DNA from: Nitrospinaceae bacterium
Lineage (GTDB): Bacteria > Nitrospinota > Nitrospinia > Nitrospinales > Nitrospinaceae
Assembly (NCBI GenBank): GCA_029261535.1
Contig: JAJDBF010000002.1
Coordinates: 1 to 64,000, forward strand
Reading direction: 5' to 3'
Length of the DNA stretch: 64,000 bases
Shown: positions 15,738 through 24,864 of the stretch, in pieces
Position numbering within the stretch: position 1 is the stretch's first letter
How the letters are laid out: every line of letters starts with the position of its first letter
Position numbers and translations under genes: made by a program
The notes under the pieces: model-generated
What the model was told of the DNA's origin: nothing
Seen by the model: only the letters and a program-made list of their open reading frames with translations
Database searches by the model: none

Positions 15738-18383
15738 TTACCTTTTTCGTTTGGGTTGTTTCTTTTCAAGAATCTCAAGGCGGTCGCGGAAGGATTTATT
15801 TTCCTTGAGAACACCATCGAGCTCATCACGCAGTTCTTTTAATTCCTCCGGTTTTTTTGCGGAAGCCAACAGGGCTTGTACCGCATCCCCTGCCCGCCGA
15901 CACAACCGGCCATCCGCCTCGCTTGCCGCTACATCGCGCAAAATACCGAGGGCAGATAAATCATCCATCGCTTGCAAAGCCTGAATCGCCCACAGCTTGC
16001 CACGAAACACAGATGCAGGTGTGCCTCGCTTTTCCCTGGCAAAACGACGAAAACAATCCAACGCTTCTGGCTTGAGTTCAGGCCGATGTTTCGCCAGTCT
16101 GGCCATGGCCATCATGGCGGAACCGCGACTCATCTTCGCCGCTCCATAATCCGCGTGCGCCACCAGCGTGGGCCAGCAATCTGGATCTTCCAGAGCTCCC
16201 AACGCCGACAACGCTGAAGACTGCGCCATGTCGTTGTGCGAGGGTCGGGCCAACCCTTCCTCTAAGAACGATCGCAACTCAGGGTCCTTCATTTTCCCGA
16301 GGGACCGGTAAGCCTCCGCCTCAACACGATAAGACGAATCTTCGGTTGACAGCTTGAGGGCTTTCACTACTTTGGGATCGTCGCGGAAACTGCCGAGGGC
16401 CCGCACGATGCCGTGCCTTGTTTTTGGCGAGCCCGATTTCAATCCGCGCAGTAAGCCATCGCGTGCTGAATCTCCGCCGATCTTGGCCAGAGCACTGGCG
16501 ATCCGGCAACCTACTCCCCAAAACGCTTCACGGCGCAGGCAGTCCGATAACAGGCGCACGTCTTCATTGGACGGGTTGCGCGTCAAGGTCTCAGCCGCTT
16601 CGATTCTACCAATGGGGTCAGCAGAATGCTTGAGTTGTTCACGCACCATCGGGCGCGGTGCTTCCAGCTTCACTTTTTTACATGGGACGGTGTAGCCAGA
16701 GTCCAACCTCATATAGAGCGGCTTGCGTTTCAGTTTGAAAAAAAACTTTTCTTCCTTTTTAGAAATGCTGAGGGGAAACAATTCTTCTCCCCGCCGGGTG
16801 TAGAAGCCAACCTCCAATTCCAGGTTGAAAAGAAGCGTCTCGTTTTTCTTATCGCTCCTTTGGGTCTGCTTCACATCCACCGTGGCTAGCATCGTTGCTG
16901 AGTCCCAGGAAAATTTTATTTCCAACGAAGGGTAGCCTCCTCGATGAATCCATTGGGCACGCCAGTCGTCGAAATTACGGTGAGTGATCTCCTCCAGGCA
17001 ACGGAACAGATCCACCGTTTCGACCAGGCCGAACTCATGCCGCTTGAGGTAAAGAGCGAGTGCCCGGCGAAACTCTGGCTCAGTGACTCGTGATTTCAAA
17101 TCATGCAAGCGCACCGCGCCACCAGGATAAAGATGGGCATCGAACAGATCAATCGGTTCCTTATATACGTTGGTGACGATGGGCCGACGATAGCGGGAAT
17201 CTTCCGCAAAATAAGTTTCCGCATCTTCCAGCATCTGAAAACGAAATTCATCCTCGCCTTTGGACTCACGCGTGTAGAGCGCGTCGAAATAGGTAGCGAA
17301 CGATTCGTGCAACCAGGCGTGCGACCAGCTTTTGGCGGTCAGCACATTGCCGAACCAGGTGTGCGCCGCTTCGTGCGCCACCAACCCGTCGGAGTCTATG
17401 TCGAGAGCCGCGCGGTCATCGTGCAGGGTGAGATCGGTTTGAGTGGTGACGGTAAAATTTTCCATGCCGCCAAAAATAAATTCCGGCACAGCGATCTGCG
17501 TGTAATGCGGATAGGGGTAGCTGTAGCCGGTGTACTCGGAAAAAAATTTCACCATCCGCCCGGTATCCTTGAAGGCGTTGCGCCCTTCTTTCTCCCGACC
17601 GGGTTGCACGTACCAGATAATGTCTACGCCATTTTGTTTCTTTTTGCGCTCGGAAAACTCACCGGCCACAATCGACAGCAGATAAGTCGAATACGGCTTT
17701 TCCATTTTGTAGTGAAACAGTGATTCACTCGCTGTGCGTTTTTTCTTTAGCAGGCGACCATTGGAAAGGCCAAACATTCCCGGCGGCAGATGCAGGATCA
17801 CTTCGGTGGTCTGTTTGAAGTTGGGCTGGTCGAGACAGGGAAAATAATATTTCGAATCTTCATCCTGGCCCTGAGTCCAGACGGTTTTGAACCGCTCCGG
17901 GTAGTGCATGTCCGGCTTCGTAAAATAAATGCCGGCAACGGGCCGGGTCACAGAATGCCGGATTTCTATGTTGATTCGGTCTCCCTTTTTGAGAGTAGTC
18001 GGAAGCGGAATGATGAGTTTTTTATCGGTGTTTTCGTATTCAACTTTCCGGTTACGGACCCGCACCCGCTCGACTTCCAATTGCATGGCATCGAGTTGCA
18101 ACTCGTGAACTTCTGAGGTTTGGATTTCAACTTCGTGCGTGGTGGTGCCCCACACGCGTTCCTGCTTCCAGTCAAAATTAAGATCGAGTTTGAGATGCAC
18201 CGGGCGCACTGGTGTGTCGGGCGCATAATGAGGCTGTGCGTCGGTACCGGCAAACGCCTTGCGGTCGAGGAGGCCCCAGTGTTCGGATTGGCCTTCATGA
18301 TAATGAAATTTGCAGATTTTAGTGCCGCTCACTGGCCTCTGTAACTTTAGGTTCGGGAAGTGTAAAATGAATTGAAAGATCAT
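15738..18383 (-). CDS. M1-family zinc aminopeptidase with C-terminal HEAT repeats
   Basis: An 881-residue metallopeptidase. The exopeptidase motif GGMEN (in FGGMENFTVTTQTD) and the zinc site HEAAHTWFGN, with Glu 19 residues on (WLHESFATYFDALY), are intact. After about residue 580 come HEAT-like repeats (IGRIEAAETLTRNPSNEDVRL, LRGLKSGSPKTRHGIVRALG, VEAEAYRSLGKMKDPELRS), then a terminal coiled coil. ATG 18383 gives the shortest frame that keeps the conserved beta domain; the open frame goes back to 18455 but overlaps the divergent DUF58 gene. No signal peptide is evident, so it is likely cytoplasmic. HEAT repeats in place of the ERAP1-type helical domain suggest a protein-docking function. Confidence 0.85.
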   Translation of the reverse strand: MIFQFILHFPNLKLQRPVSGTKICKFHYHEGQSEHWGLLDRKAFAGTDAQPHYAPDTPVRPVHLKLDLNFDWKQERVWGTTTHEVEIQTSEVHELQLDAMQLEVERVRVRNRKVEYENTDKKLIIPLPTTLKKGDRINIEIRHSVTRPVAGIYFTKPDMHYPERFKTVWTQGQDEDSKYYFPCLDQPNFKQTTEVILHLPPGMFGLSNGRLLKKKRTASESLFHYKMEKPYSTYLLSIVAGEFSERKKKQNGVDIIWYVQPGREKEGRNAFKDTGRMVKFFSEYTGYSYPYPHYTQIAVPEFIFGGMENFTVTTQTDLTLHDDRAALDIDSDGLVAHEAAHTWFGNVLTAKSWSHAWLHESFATYFDALYTRESKGEDEFRFQMLEDAETYFAEDSRYRRPIVTNVYKEPIDLFDAHLYPGGAVRLHDLKSRVTEPEFRRALALYLKRHEFGLVETVDLFRCLEEITHRNFDDWRAQWIHRGGYPSLEIKFSWDSATMLATVDVKQTQRSDKKNETLLFNLELEVGFYTRRGEELFPLSISKKEEKFFFKLKRKPLYMRLDSGYTVPCKKVKLEAPRPMVREQLKHSADPIGRIEAAETLTRNPSNEDVRLLSDCLRREAFWGVGCRIASALAKIGGDSARDGLLRGLKSGSPKTRHGIVRALGSFRDDPKVVKALKLSTEDSSYRVEAEAYRSLGKMKDPELRSFLEEGLARPSHNDMAQSSALSALGALEDPDCWPTLVAHADYGAAKMSRGSAMMAMARLAKHRPELKPEALDCFRRFAREKRGTPASVFRGKLWAIQALQAMDDLSALGILRDVAASEADGRLCRRAGDAVQALLASAKKPEELKELRDELDGVLKENKSFRDRLEILEKKQPKRKR

Positions 18384-18438
18384 TGTAGCGACCGCCCCTT
18401 TAAAGTCAACCAAACCCTGTGGAGTCAGGCATTTCAAG

Positions 18439-19356
18439 ATGGCAGAAATCAGCACCTTTCAATCCGACCCGGAAATCTTGACCCGCATCGCCGCCCTTAA
18501 AATCCACGCCACCCGGCTGGTGGAAGGACTGCTTTCCGGTCAGCATAAAAGTCCGCATAAAGGGTCCAGCGTTGAATTTGCCGAGTACAAGGACTATTCG
18601 CCTGGCGATGATATCCGGCACATCGACTGGAAAGTGGTGGGCAAGACCGACAAATATCACGTCAAGCAATTCGAGCAATCGACCAATCTCAAATGCAATA
18701 TTCTGCTGGATGCCAGCGGCTCCATGGCGTATCAATCTCCATTTAAAAATTCCATCGCCATGGACAAGGCGGACTACGCCAGAACTCTGATCGCCGCGCT
18801 GTCTTTCCTTTTGCTCAAGCAATACGATGCGGTCGGACTGATCTCGTTCAGCGATCGCGTGACCGATCACATTCCGCCGCGCTCCAAGCCGTCGCATTTC
18901 CAGCCGATCCTCTACAGCCTCGCCCAGACTCAATTTTCTGGCGAAACACGGCTCAAACATACGGTGGAAGAGTTGATCGAAGGTCTGCCGCGCCGGGGAA
19001 TGTTGATTGTGGTGTCCGATCTTTTATCGCGCGATGACGATGTGCTGAGCACACTGAAGTTAATTTCCAGTAAAGGGCTGGAGGTCATCCTGTTTCACAT
19101 CCTTCACCCGGATGAAGTCCTGCTTCCTTTTGACGGCGACATCGTGTTCGAATCTCTGGAAGACGATCCTCCTGTCGGGCTCGACCCGGTTGAAATCCGG
19201 CAGAAGTACCAGGAGTTGATACAAGACATGATCCAGCATTACCGCCACCACTGTCCTTCACTTGGCATCGACTACCAGTTCACACAAACCGACACGCCGC
19301 TCGATCAGGTGCTTCGCTATTATCTCCTCAAAAGAAGGAGCCTGTTCAAGGCATGA
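18439..19356 (+). CDS. DUF58 domain protein
   Basis: A 305-residue cytoplasmic protein of the DUF58 family, with a vWA-like fold. The signature is EFAEYKDYSPGDDIRHIDWKVVGKTDKYHVKQFE (about 49-82), followed by LLDASGSMAY (MIDAS-like DxSxS). DUF58 proteins usually sit between a MoxR AAA+ ATPase and Bat-type vWA proteins and are thought to help metal insertion or envelope stress responses. Here the next gene is a BatA-type protein overlapping by ATGA, but no MoxR gene lies within the window. It is divergent from the M1 peptidase with a 55-bp gap. Confidence 0.88.
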   Translation: MAEISTFQSDPEILTRIAALKIHATRLVEGLLSGQHKSPHKGSSVEFAEYKDYSPGDDIRHIDWKVVGKTDKYHVKQFEQSTNLKCNILLDASGSMAYQSPFKNSIAMDKADYARTLIAALSFLLLKQYDAVGLISFSDRVTDHIPPRSKPSHFQPILYSLAQTQFSGETRLKHTVEELIEGLPRRGMLIVVSDLLSRDDDVLSTLKLISSKGLEVILFHILHPDEVLLPFDGDIVFESLEDDPPVGLDPVEIRQKYQELIQDMIQHYRHHCPSLGIDYQFTQTDTPLDQVLRYYLLKRRSLFKA

Positions 19357-21509
19357 GTCTGAATTTTTTAAATCCGATTTACCTGTTGGGATTACTCGGG
19401 TTATCGCTACCGGTAGCAATCCATCTGTTGACGCGAAGACAACAAACCCGTCTGCGTTTTTCCGCGGTTTATCTGTTGTCGCAGGCGCAGAAAAAATCCA
19501 TCCGACGTTCCCGGCCCAACCGTCTGCTACTCCTGCTCCTCCGGTGCCTGGCGCTGGCGTTTCTTTGTCTGGCTTTGGCGCACCCCCTCTTCTCCATGGC
19601 GGATCAAAGCGATCTTCTGCCAGATCAACCGACAGCAACCGTTTTCATTCTCGACGATTCCTACAGCATGGGGGCGAAAAGCAAAGACGACTCTCTCTAT
19701 AAAAATGCGCTGAACATCCTCGATTCCTTCCTTGAGAAAATGCCGGGCACCCACAAAGTCAGTCTGGTGATGGCATCGGATCCGCCACGAGTGCTTGCCG
19801 GCTGGACGGGTGATACTTCGGATTTAAGAAAGCAACTTCGCTCCTCGCGCCCAGGTTTTCAAACCACCAATGTGGGCGGTGCCTTTGAACTGGCGATGGA
19901 CCTCCTCGGCAATGGGCCTGAGGGTAACAAGCGTATTTTTCTACTGACGGATCTTGATGAAAACGGATGGCGCGAAGAAGCTTTTCCTTCCATGGAAAAC
20001 CAGCGAGTTCTGGTCCGGGTGCTGGATTTTTCTGAAAGACAATCCGTGCGCAATCAGGCCGCTATTGAATCGGTTGTGGTCTCGCAGGAATTTTTAACCC
20101 ACAGTCGCATGGTACGTATTCGCTACACGGTCAAAAATCTTTCGCCGACCCGGCCTCTGAATTCCGCAAACGCCTCCCTCTGGGTCAACGGCAACAAACA
20201 GTCGGAAGAAACACTCTCGCTCAAACCCGGCGAATTGCTGACAAAGGAATTCACCTTCCCTCATCTAGGCAAGGACCGGCTGTCCGGTTTCATCAAATTG
20301 AGCGATGACGGCCTGCTCACGGATAACAAGCGTCTCTTTTCTTATCAGCCGGACCAACGCTTAAAGGTGTTGCTGGTCGACGGCGATCCGCGCGGGGTGT
20401 CGCATCAGAATGAGATTTTTTATATCGAACGCGCCATGAATCCGTTTTCCCGTGCGGTTTCAGATATCGAACCGCATATTTCTACATTGGCGGAGCTGAC
20501 GAGTCAGGACCTTCTGCGCTTCTCCGCCATCGTTCTTTGCAATGTCCGACAAATTCCCTTCGGCTATGAACAGGAGCTTGAGCGATTCGTCTCCCAGGGG
20601 GGGGCCTTGATGATTACCCTGGGCGATCAGGTCGACCCACGCGCTTACAACGAAAAACTGGGCGGCCTGTTGCCTGTATCGCTCAAGACGATCAATCAGG
20701 TGAACCGAAACGAAGACCCATTTCGTGTGCGTGCCCAGGCCAGCAGGCATCCGGCTTTGAAGGTGTTTTCGGGCAAGATGCTGGAGGAGTTGGAACATGT
20801 TCGCATCCAAACTTTTTTCAGTCTTGAACCTAAACCCGGACGGACGTTTGTTGTCCCCATGCAGATGACCCATGGCGAACCCCTGCTGGTAGAATCTGAT
20901 TTCGGGAAAGGCAAGGTTCTTTTGTACACCACCAGCATCGACCGCGACTGGAATAATTTTCCGATTCAACCCATGTTCCTGCCTTGGGTTCAACGCTGGA
21001 TTAAATACACGGCACAATCATTGGATGCCATCACGCGCAAAGATCTGCACGTGATGGAGTCCATTGAGCTTGGCGACAACAAAGATGACTGGTGGGTAGA
21101 ATCTCCGACCGGGAAAACCTACCGCCTGCGTACTATAAACAACCGGTTGCCGCGCTTTGAAGAAACTCAAACGCCCGGCGTGTACTCTCTTTATTCCGCT
21201 CCAGCAAATGAAAAGACTGATTCACAAGAGACTGTCGACGAAGAACGGACTTTGTATGACAAACGGCCTTTGTCTGCAATACCGGCGGGCGGATTCACCG
21301 TCAACATAGACACACGGGAATCGACCACAGAAAAAATTGGCGAGTCCAAAGTGCGCGACATTCTTCGTGGCGTATCGGTCGACATCACTCACCAACCGGA
21401 CTTGATCGAATCCGCTAGCCTGGATGCGGGTTTCCCGTTGGTCACCCCACTCCTGCTGATGGTCGCGCTCGCCCTTTGCGCCGAAGGCTGGATGGTCCGC
21501 AAAGAATAG
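19353..21509 (+). CDS. BatA-type vWA membrane protein
   Basis: A 718-residue membrane protein. The BatA N-terminal signature is NPIYLLGLLGLSLPVAIHLLTRRQ, followed by a second span RLLLLLLRCLALAFLCLALA. The vWA domain (about 85-250) has the MIDAS motif DDSYSMG. A glutamine amidotransferase-like domain (LLVDGDPRG, about 340-530) follows, and a C-terminal span ends near the last residues. It is translationally coupled to the DUF58 gene (ATGA at 19353-19356). Together they form the Bat-like half of a MoxR-type system, probably chaperoning envelope proteins; the exact role is inferred. Confidence 0.85.
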   Translation: MSLNFLNPIYLLGLLGLSLPVAIHLLTRRQQTRLRFSAVYLLSQAQKKSIRRSRPNRLLLLLLRCLALAFLCLALAHPLFSMADQSDLLPDQPTATVFILDDSYSMGAKSKDDSLYKNALNILDSFLEKMPGTHKVSLVMASDPPRVLAGWTGDTSDLRKQLRSSRPGFQTTNVGGAFELAMDLLGNGPEGNKRIFLLTDLDENGWREEAFPSMENQRVLVRVLDFSERQSVRNQAAIESVVVSQEFLTHSRMVRIRYTVKNLSPTRPLNSANASLWVNGNKQSEETLSLKPGELLTKEFTFPHLGKDRLSGFIKLSDDGLLTDNKRLFSYQPDQRLKVLLVDGDPRGVSHQNEIFYIERAMNPFSRAVSDIEPHISTLAELTSQDLLRFSAIVLCNVRQIPFGYEQELERFVSQGGALMITLGDQVDPRAYNEKLGGLLPVSLKTINQVNRNEDPFRVRAQASRHPALKVFSGKMLEELEHVRIQTFFSLEPKPGRTFVVPMQMTHGEPLLVESDFGKGKVLLYTTSIDRDWNNFPIQPMFLPWVQRWIKYTAQSLDAITRKDLHVMESIELGDNKDDWWVESPTGKTYRLRTINNRLPRFEETQTPGVYSLYSAPANEKTDSQETVDEERTLYDKRPLSAIPAGGFTVNIDTRESTTEKIGESKVRDILRGVSVDITHQPDLIESASLDAGFPLVTPLLLMVALALCAEGWMVRKE

Positions 21510-21523
21510 ACCTCGCGGTCAGC
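21508..21523. repeat. Short palindrome GACC-TCGC-GGTC after batA
   Basis: GACCTCGCGGTC directly follows the BatA stop codon. It belongs to the short GACC/GGTC palindromes with an ACCTTGCGGT-like core found beside several genes in this window (24667, 34793, 35736, 49733). Confidence 0.45.
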
Positions 21524-21551
21524 CAACGAACTCCCTTTTCGTGCGCTTAGA

Positions 21552-21672
21552 TATTCCCCTTCCCTTCGACAGGCTCAGGATGACATAAAATGCTATTTGG
21601 TCATTCTGAACGAAGTGAAGAATCTCGCCTTTGCTTTTGATTTTTGGGTTATGCAAAGGTCTCCTTTTAAAG
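21552..21672. repeat. MITE-like dispersed repeat, copy 3 (left end missing)
   Basis: It contains CCCTTCGACAGGCTCAGG, TCATTCTGAACGAAGTGAAG, AATCTCGCCTTTGC and the intact right end GGTTATGCAAAGGTCTCCTT. It occupies the 21510-21844 gap, in which no gene is seen. Near 21752-21772 there is a second small palindrome, AGAACGCGAATTGCGGTTCT, related to one at 38962-38985. Confidence 0.75.
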
Positions 21673-21844
21673 GGGGTTGGGGGGATTTTGAAAGTGTAAA
21701 GAAATCAGGCGTTGTTTATTCAAAAAATTTTCCACATTAACTGACCGCCTTTGAGAACGCGAATTGCGGTTCTTGCATAAACCGATCACTTTTCATTTGG
21801 TATACTGGAATGAATCCGGTATTCACCTTAACCCTATATTTCAA

Positions 21845-24337
21845 ATGCCATCACTACAGCAAACTTTCAGGATTTCATTTTTTATCTCACTTTTTTTTCT
21901 GACGTGGACGGCGCAGGCCCACTCCAAGGGGGACAATCCGCATCACAAAAATTTGATCCACACTCTGTCATTGCCTAACGAAGACCTCAATTTGACGCAA
22001 GCCTTGTGGTCCATTTCCGTGGACTGGGATGAGGCGATCGACAAAAAACAATTTCATAATACTCTCGATCAATTGACCGCTGATGTAAAAGCAAAGCTGA
22101 GCGGAACCTCATCGCCGCAGGCAACTGTGCAGGTCTTGCACGAAGTGATTCATCAGGGAAGTGGCTACCGTTTTACCGAACAGGTCGATCCGCAGGGAAT
22201 TCCCATCAACCCGGCGGAACTTTTCCTGCACGGGTTGCTGACTTCAAAGCGAGGCTACTGCATGAATCTGTCTCTGCTCTACCTGATCGTTGCGGACCGA
22301 CTCCACCTGCCCCTGCACGGCGTTGCACTGCCCAATCATTTTTTTGTGCGCTATGACGATGGTAACTTTCGCGCCAATATTGAAACCACGCAAGGAGGGC
22401 AGACCTTCGACGATACGTTTTATCGAAATCGGTTTTTGGGAGCTTCCGCCGACAACCCATTCTTCATGAAGAACCTGAGCAAAAAGCAAACGCTCGGTGC
22501 TTATCTGAATAATGTGGGCATGGTGATGTACAAAAGCAATCGCACCGCAGACGCTCTTTTTTATCTGGAGCAGTCCATTGCATTGAACTCGCAGGCAGTC
22601 GATGTGCGCAACAATCTTGCTAATATTTATTCTGAGCAAAAAGATTTTAATCGCGCCATCGAAATGTATCGACAGGCACTCAAGCACGATGCCAATAACT
22701 GGCAGACCTATTTCAACCTTGGCATCGCCTTGTCCGAGGCAAAGCGCGACAAGGAAGCCATCGATGCTTTTCGCCAATCAGCGCAGATCAACCCGAATCA
22801 TGCCCCATCACGAAGTGCCCTCAGCCGTCTTTATATGGAACAGGAAAAATGGTCCAGTGCCCTGATTCACCTGACTGCGTTAATTGAACTTGAGCCACAA
22901 AACCCCGCCCACCGGCTAAGAGTGGCGCACGTCTATCTCCGAATGAGCCAGACAGATGTTGCTCTGAAATTTCTTCAGGAAACACAACGGGTGTTTCCGC
23001 TGTCGCTCGACATAAACGAACTCATCGCCGAGGCGCACTACCGCCTGAAACAATACAAGGCGGCAGTGACTCAGCTTGAACATATCATCGAGAAATCTCC
23101 CGGCACTCAACAGGCGCATATTCAGCTGGGCTGGATTCTTTATCTCCAGGAAAAACTAGATGAAGCCATCGACCGTACCCGGCAAGGACTATCTGCCGGG
23201 AAAGACCCGCGCATGCTATCCCTCGGGCAAATAAATCTCGGGCTCTATCATGTGATGAAAGGAAACACCAAAGAGGCTGAGCGTTGGTATCAAAAAGTTT
23301 TGGCACAACATGATAAAGTTCTGATCCAGGCGATGACGGAGGATTTGATCTCAGCCCGGAATCGTTTTCCCGCCAGAGTCGAAACTTCTTTCTTTATTGG
23401 TTGGATTTTTATTGAATCCGGCAAACCCGGCAAAGCCCTGCCACACCTGAAACACTTTCTGGACAAGCAATTCGCCGGCCCTCTTGCAAAACGAGCGCGA
23501 ACCTATTTAAAGGAAGCGGAAAAAGCCGGCCCGGCAGAAAAAAATACGGTCCCTGAAAAAATGATCCTCATACCGGAAGGTTTTTTTATCATGGGGTCCA
23601 ACCTTCACGGCGAGGATGAACAACCGGAGCATAAGGTTTTTGTGGACGCGTTTTTCATGGACGAGACTGAAATCAACAACCGGGACTTCGCAGAATTTTT
23701 AAACACCGTTGCCAATCCGAAAGATCGTGCACGTTTTTACAAAACGCAAAAATTCTCGACGATCATTTCCAATGGCAGGCAGGTTCGTCCGCTAATGGGT
23801 GCCGGAGAATATCCAGCCAACTCCATCACCTGGTTTGGTGCCGAAGCGTTTTGCGAATGGAAAGAAAAACGCCTGCCCACAGAGGCGGAATGGGAAAAGG
23901 CCGCGCGTGGGCCCGAAGGCCGGGTCTTCCCCTGGGGCAATGATCCACCGACCCACGACCGGGCGCGGTATTTCCAAACCTGGACGAAGGAGCAGAGCTT
24001 CCGTACCCTGATGCCTGCCCGATCCATGGCAAAAGGGAAGAGCCCGTTTGGCCTTTATCACATGCTCGGCAACGTCAAAGAATGGGTGGACGACTGGTTT
24101 GATCGCGAGTATTATAAGCAGGAAAGCCACAAAGTGAATCCGGTGAGCCCACTCAGCGGGGAGTTCAAAGTACTCAAGGGAGGTTCCTGGCGGGACCTCC
24201 GGACGGTCCTGTACGCTTCTTTCCGCAACAACAGTTTTCCAGGGAGCGGGTTGGATGACTACGGTGCCCGGTGCGCCAAAAGTGCCGATGGCGAGCGGGC
24301 TCCGGGACGACTGGCGATGCTGAACACATCCCGATGA
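21845..24337 (+). CDS. Exported transglutaminase-like / TPR / FGE-sulfatase-domain fusion protein
   Basis: An 830-residue protein from ATG 21845, with a signal peptide ending AQAHS (about 24). Residues ~40-220 look like a SirB1/transglutaminase-like domain with the Cys-His pair of that fold: SKRGYCMNLSLLYLIVADRL and ALPNHFFVRYD. Residues ~225-560 are about nine TPRs (DVRNNLANIYSEQKDFNRAIEMYRQALK is one). The C-terminal ~270 residues are a formylglycine-generating-enzyme-like (SUMF1) domain: MILIPEGFFIMGSN, FMDETEINNRDFAEFLN, RLPTEAEWEKAARGPEG, FPWGNDPP, MLGNVKEWVDDWFD, GGSWRD. The catalytic cysteines of true FGE are not evident, so it is likely a binding or non-sulfatase member. No gene partner is obvious. 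Confidence 0.8.
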   Translation: MPSLQQTFRISFFISLFFLTWTAQAHSKGDNPHHKNLIHTLSLPNEDLNLTQALWSISVDWDEAIDKKQFHNTLDQLTADVKAKLSGTSSPQATVQVLHEVIHQGSGYRFTEQVDPQGIPINPAELFLHGLLTSKRGYCMNLSLLYLIVADRLHLPLHGVALPNHFFVRYDDGNFRANIETTQGGQTFDDTFYRNRFLGASADNPFFMKNLSKKQTLGAYLNNVGMVMYKSNRTADALFYLEQSIALNSQAVDVRNNLANIYSEQKDFNRAIEMYRQALKHDANNWQTYFNLGIALSEAKRDKEAIDAFRQSAQINPNHAPSRSALSRLYMEQEKWSSALIHLTALIELEPQNPAHRLRVAHVYLRMSQTDVALKFLQETQRVFPLSLDINELIAEAHYRLKQYKAAVTQLEHIIEKSPGTQQAHIQLGWILYLQEKLDEAIDRTRQGLSAGKDPRMLSLGQINLGLYHVMKGNTKEAERWYQKVLAQHDKVLIQAMTEDLISARNRFPARVETSFFIGWIFIESGKPGKALPHLKHFLDKQFAGPLAKRARTYLKEAEKAGPAEKNTVPEKMILIPEGFFIMGSNLHGEDEQPEHKVFVDAFFMDETEINNRDFAEFLNTVANPKDRARFYKTQKFSTIISNGRQVRPLMGAGEYPANSITWFGAEAFCEWKEKRLPTEAEWEKAARGPEGRVFPWGNDPPTHDRARYFQTWTKEQSFRTLMPARSMAKGKSPFGLYHMLGNVKEWVDDWFDREYYKQESHKVNPVSPLSGEFKVLKGGSWRDLRTVLYASFRNNSFPGSGLDDYGARCAKSADGERAPGRLAMLNTSR

Positions 24338-24400
24338 ATTCCCAGTCAACTCATCGGTCGTAAATTTTCAAGAGACCTTTAGCAGGAAGTTTTTTCTTAC

Positions 24401-24667
24401 ATGATCGGCGCAATTGAAATCCTGATAGTCCTGGTGATCTTTGGCATTATCTATGGCAAGGATGCCATCGACAAAACCTACCGCAAACGCCCGGATGAAG
24501 GTGTCGTCGAAAGCCTCGCCATCGATGTCAAAGAATACTACAAGGAAAATCCGCGCCGCCTGTTTTATATACTGCTCGGTGTTTTAGGCGGGCTGTCCTT
24601 CCTCGTCACCATCCTGTACTACCTCATCACCAAGACAGACCTCGGACGCATGATCGGTATGGATTGA
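24401..24667 (+). CDS. Small two-span membrane protein with a TatA-like N-terminus
   Basis: An 88-residue protein. MIGAIEILIVLVIFGIIYGKDAI resembles the first helix of TatA/TatB (short hydrophobic helix preceded by E, ending in a Gly hinge), followed by a charged stretch and a second span (LFYILLGVLGGLSFLVTILYYLI). Real TatA has one span and an amphipathic helix, so this is not called TatA. It lies 63 bp after the transglutaminase/TPR/FGE gene on the same strand and may be co-transcribed. Function unknown. Confidence 0.65.
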   Translation: MIGAIEILIVLVIFGIIYGKDAIDKTYRKRPDEGVVESLAIDVKEYYKENPRRLFYILLGVLGGLSFLVTILYYLITKTDLGRMIGMD

Positions 24668-24685
24668 CCACCTTGCGGTGGGGCC
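24667..24685. repeat. CCACC-TTGC-GGTGG palindrome
   Basis: CCACCTTGCGGTGG directly after the stop of the 88-residue membrane protein; the same 14-mer recurs at about 49732-49747. Another similar CACCACCTTGCG lies at about 24765. The 24668-24864 gap holds no gene. Confidence 0.5.
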
Positions 24686-24864
24686 AAATGGCTGACCGTT
24701 ATTGCGTGGGCAACAGCTTTAGAGCGCATCACAAAATGTTTCCCGCTCGCCGTGCGCGTAGCACCACCTTGCGCTCCTCGCGGAGGGCAATAGATTGAAC
24801 ATTTTTGAGTGAGCCGTATTTCTTTAGTTTTAATTCAATCATATTCGACGGACCTCTAAACCCA

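Noticed and set aside
17103-17723. Open frame of 206 codons on the plus strand
   Set aside because: Antisense to the zinc-site region of the M1 aminopeptidase, where the coding strand is certain.
24401-24667. Calling the 88-residue protein TatA
   Set aside because: It has a second membrane span in place of the amphipathic helix and tail expected for TatA.
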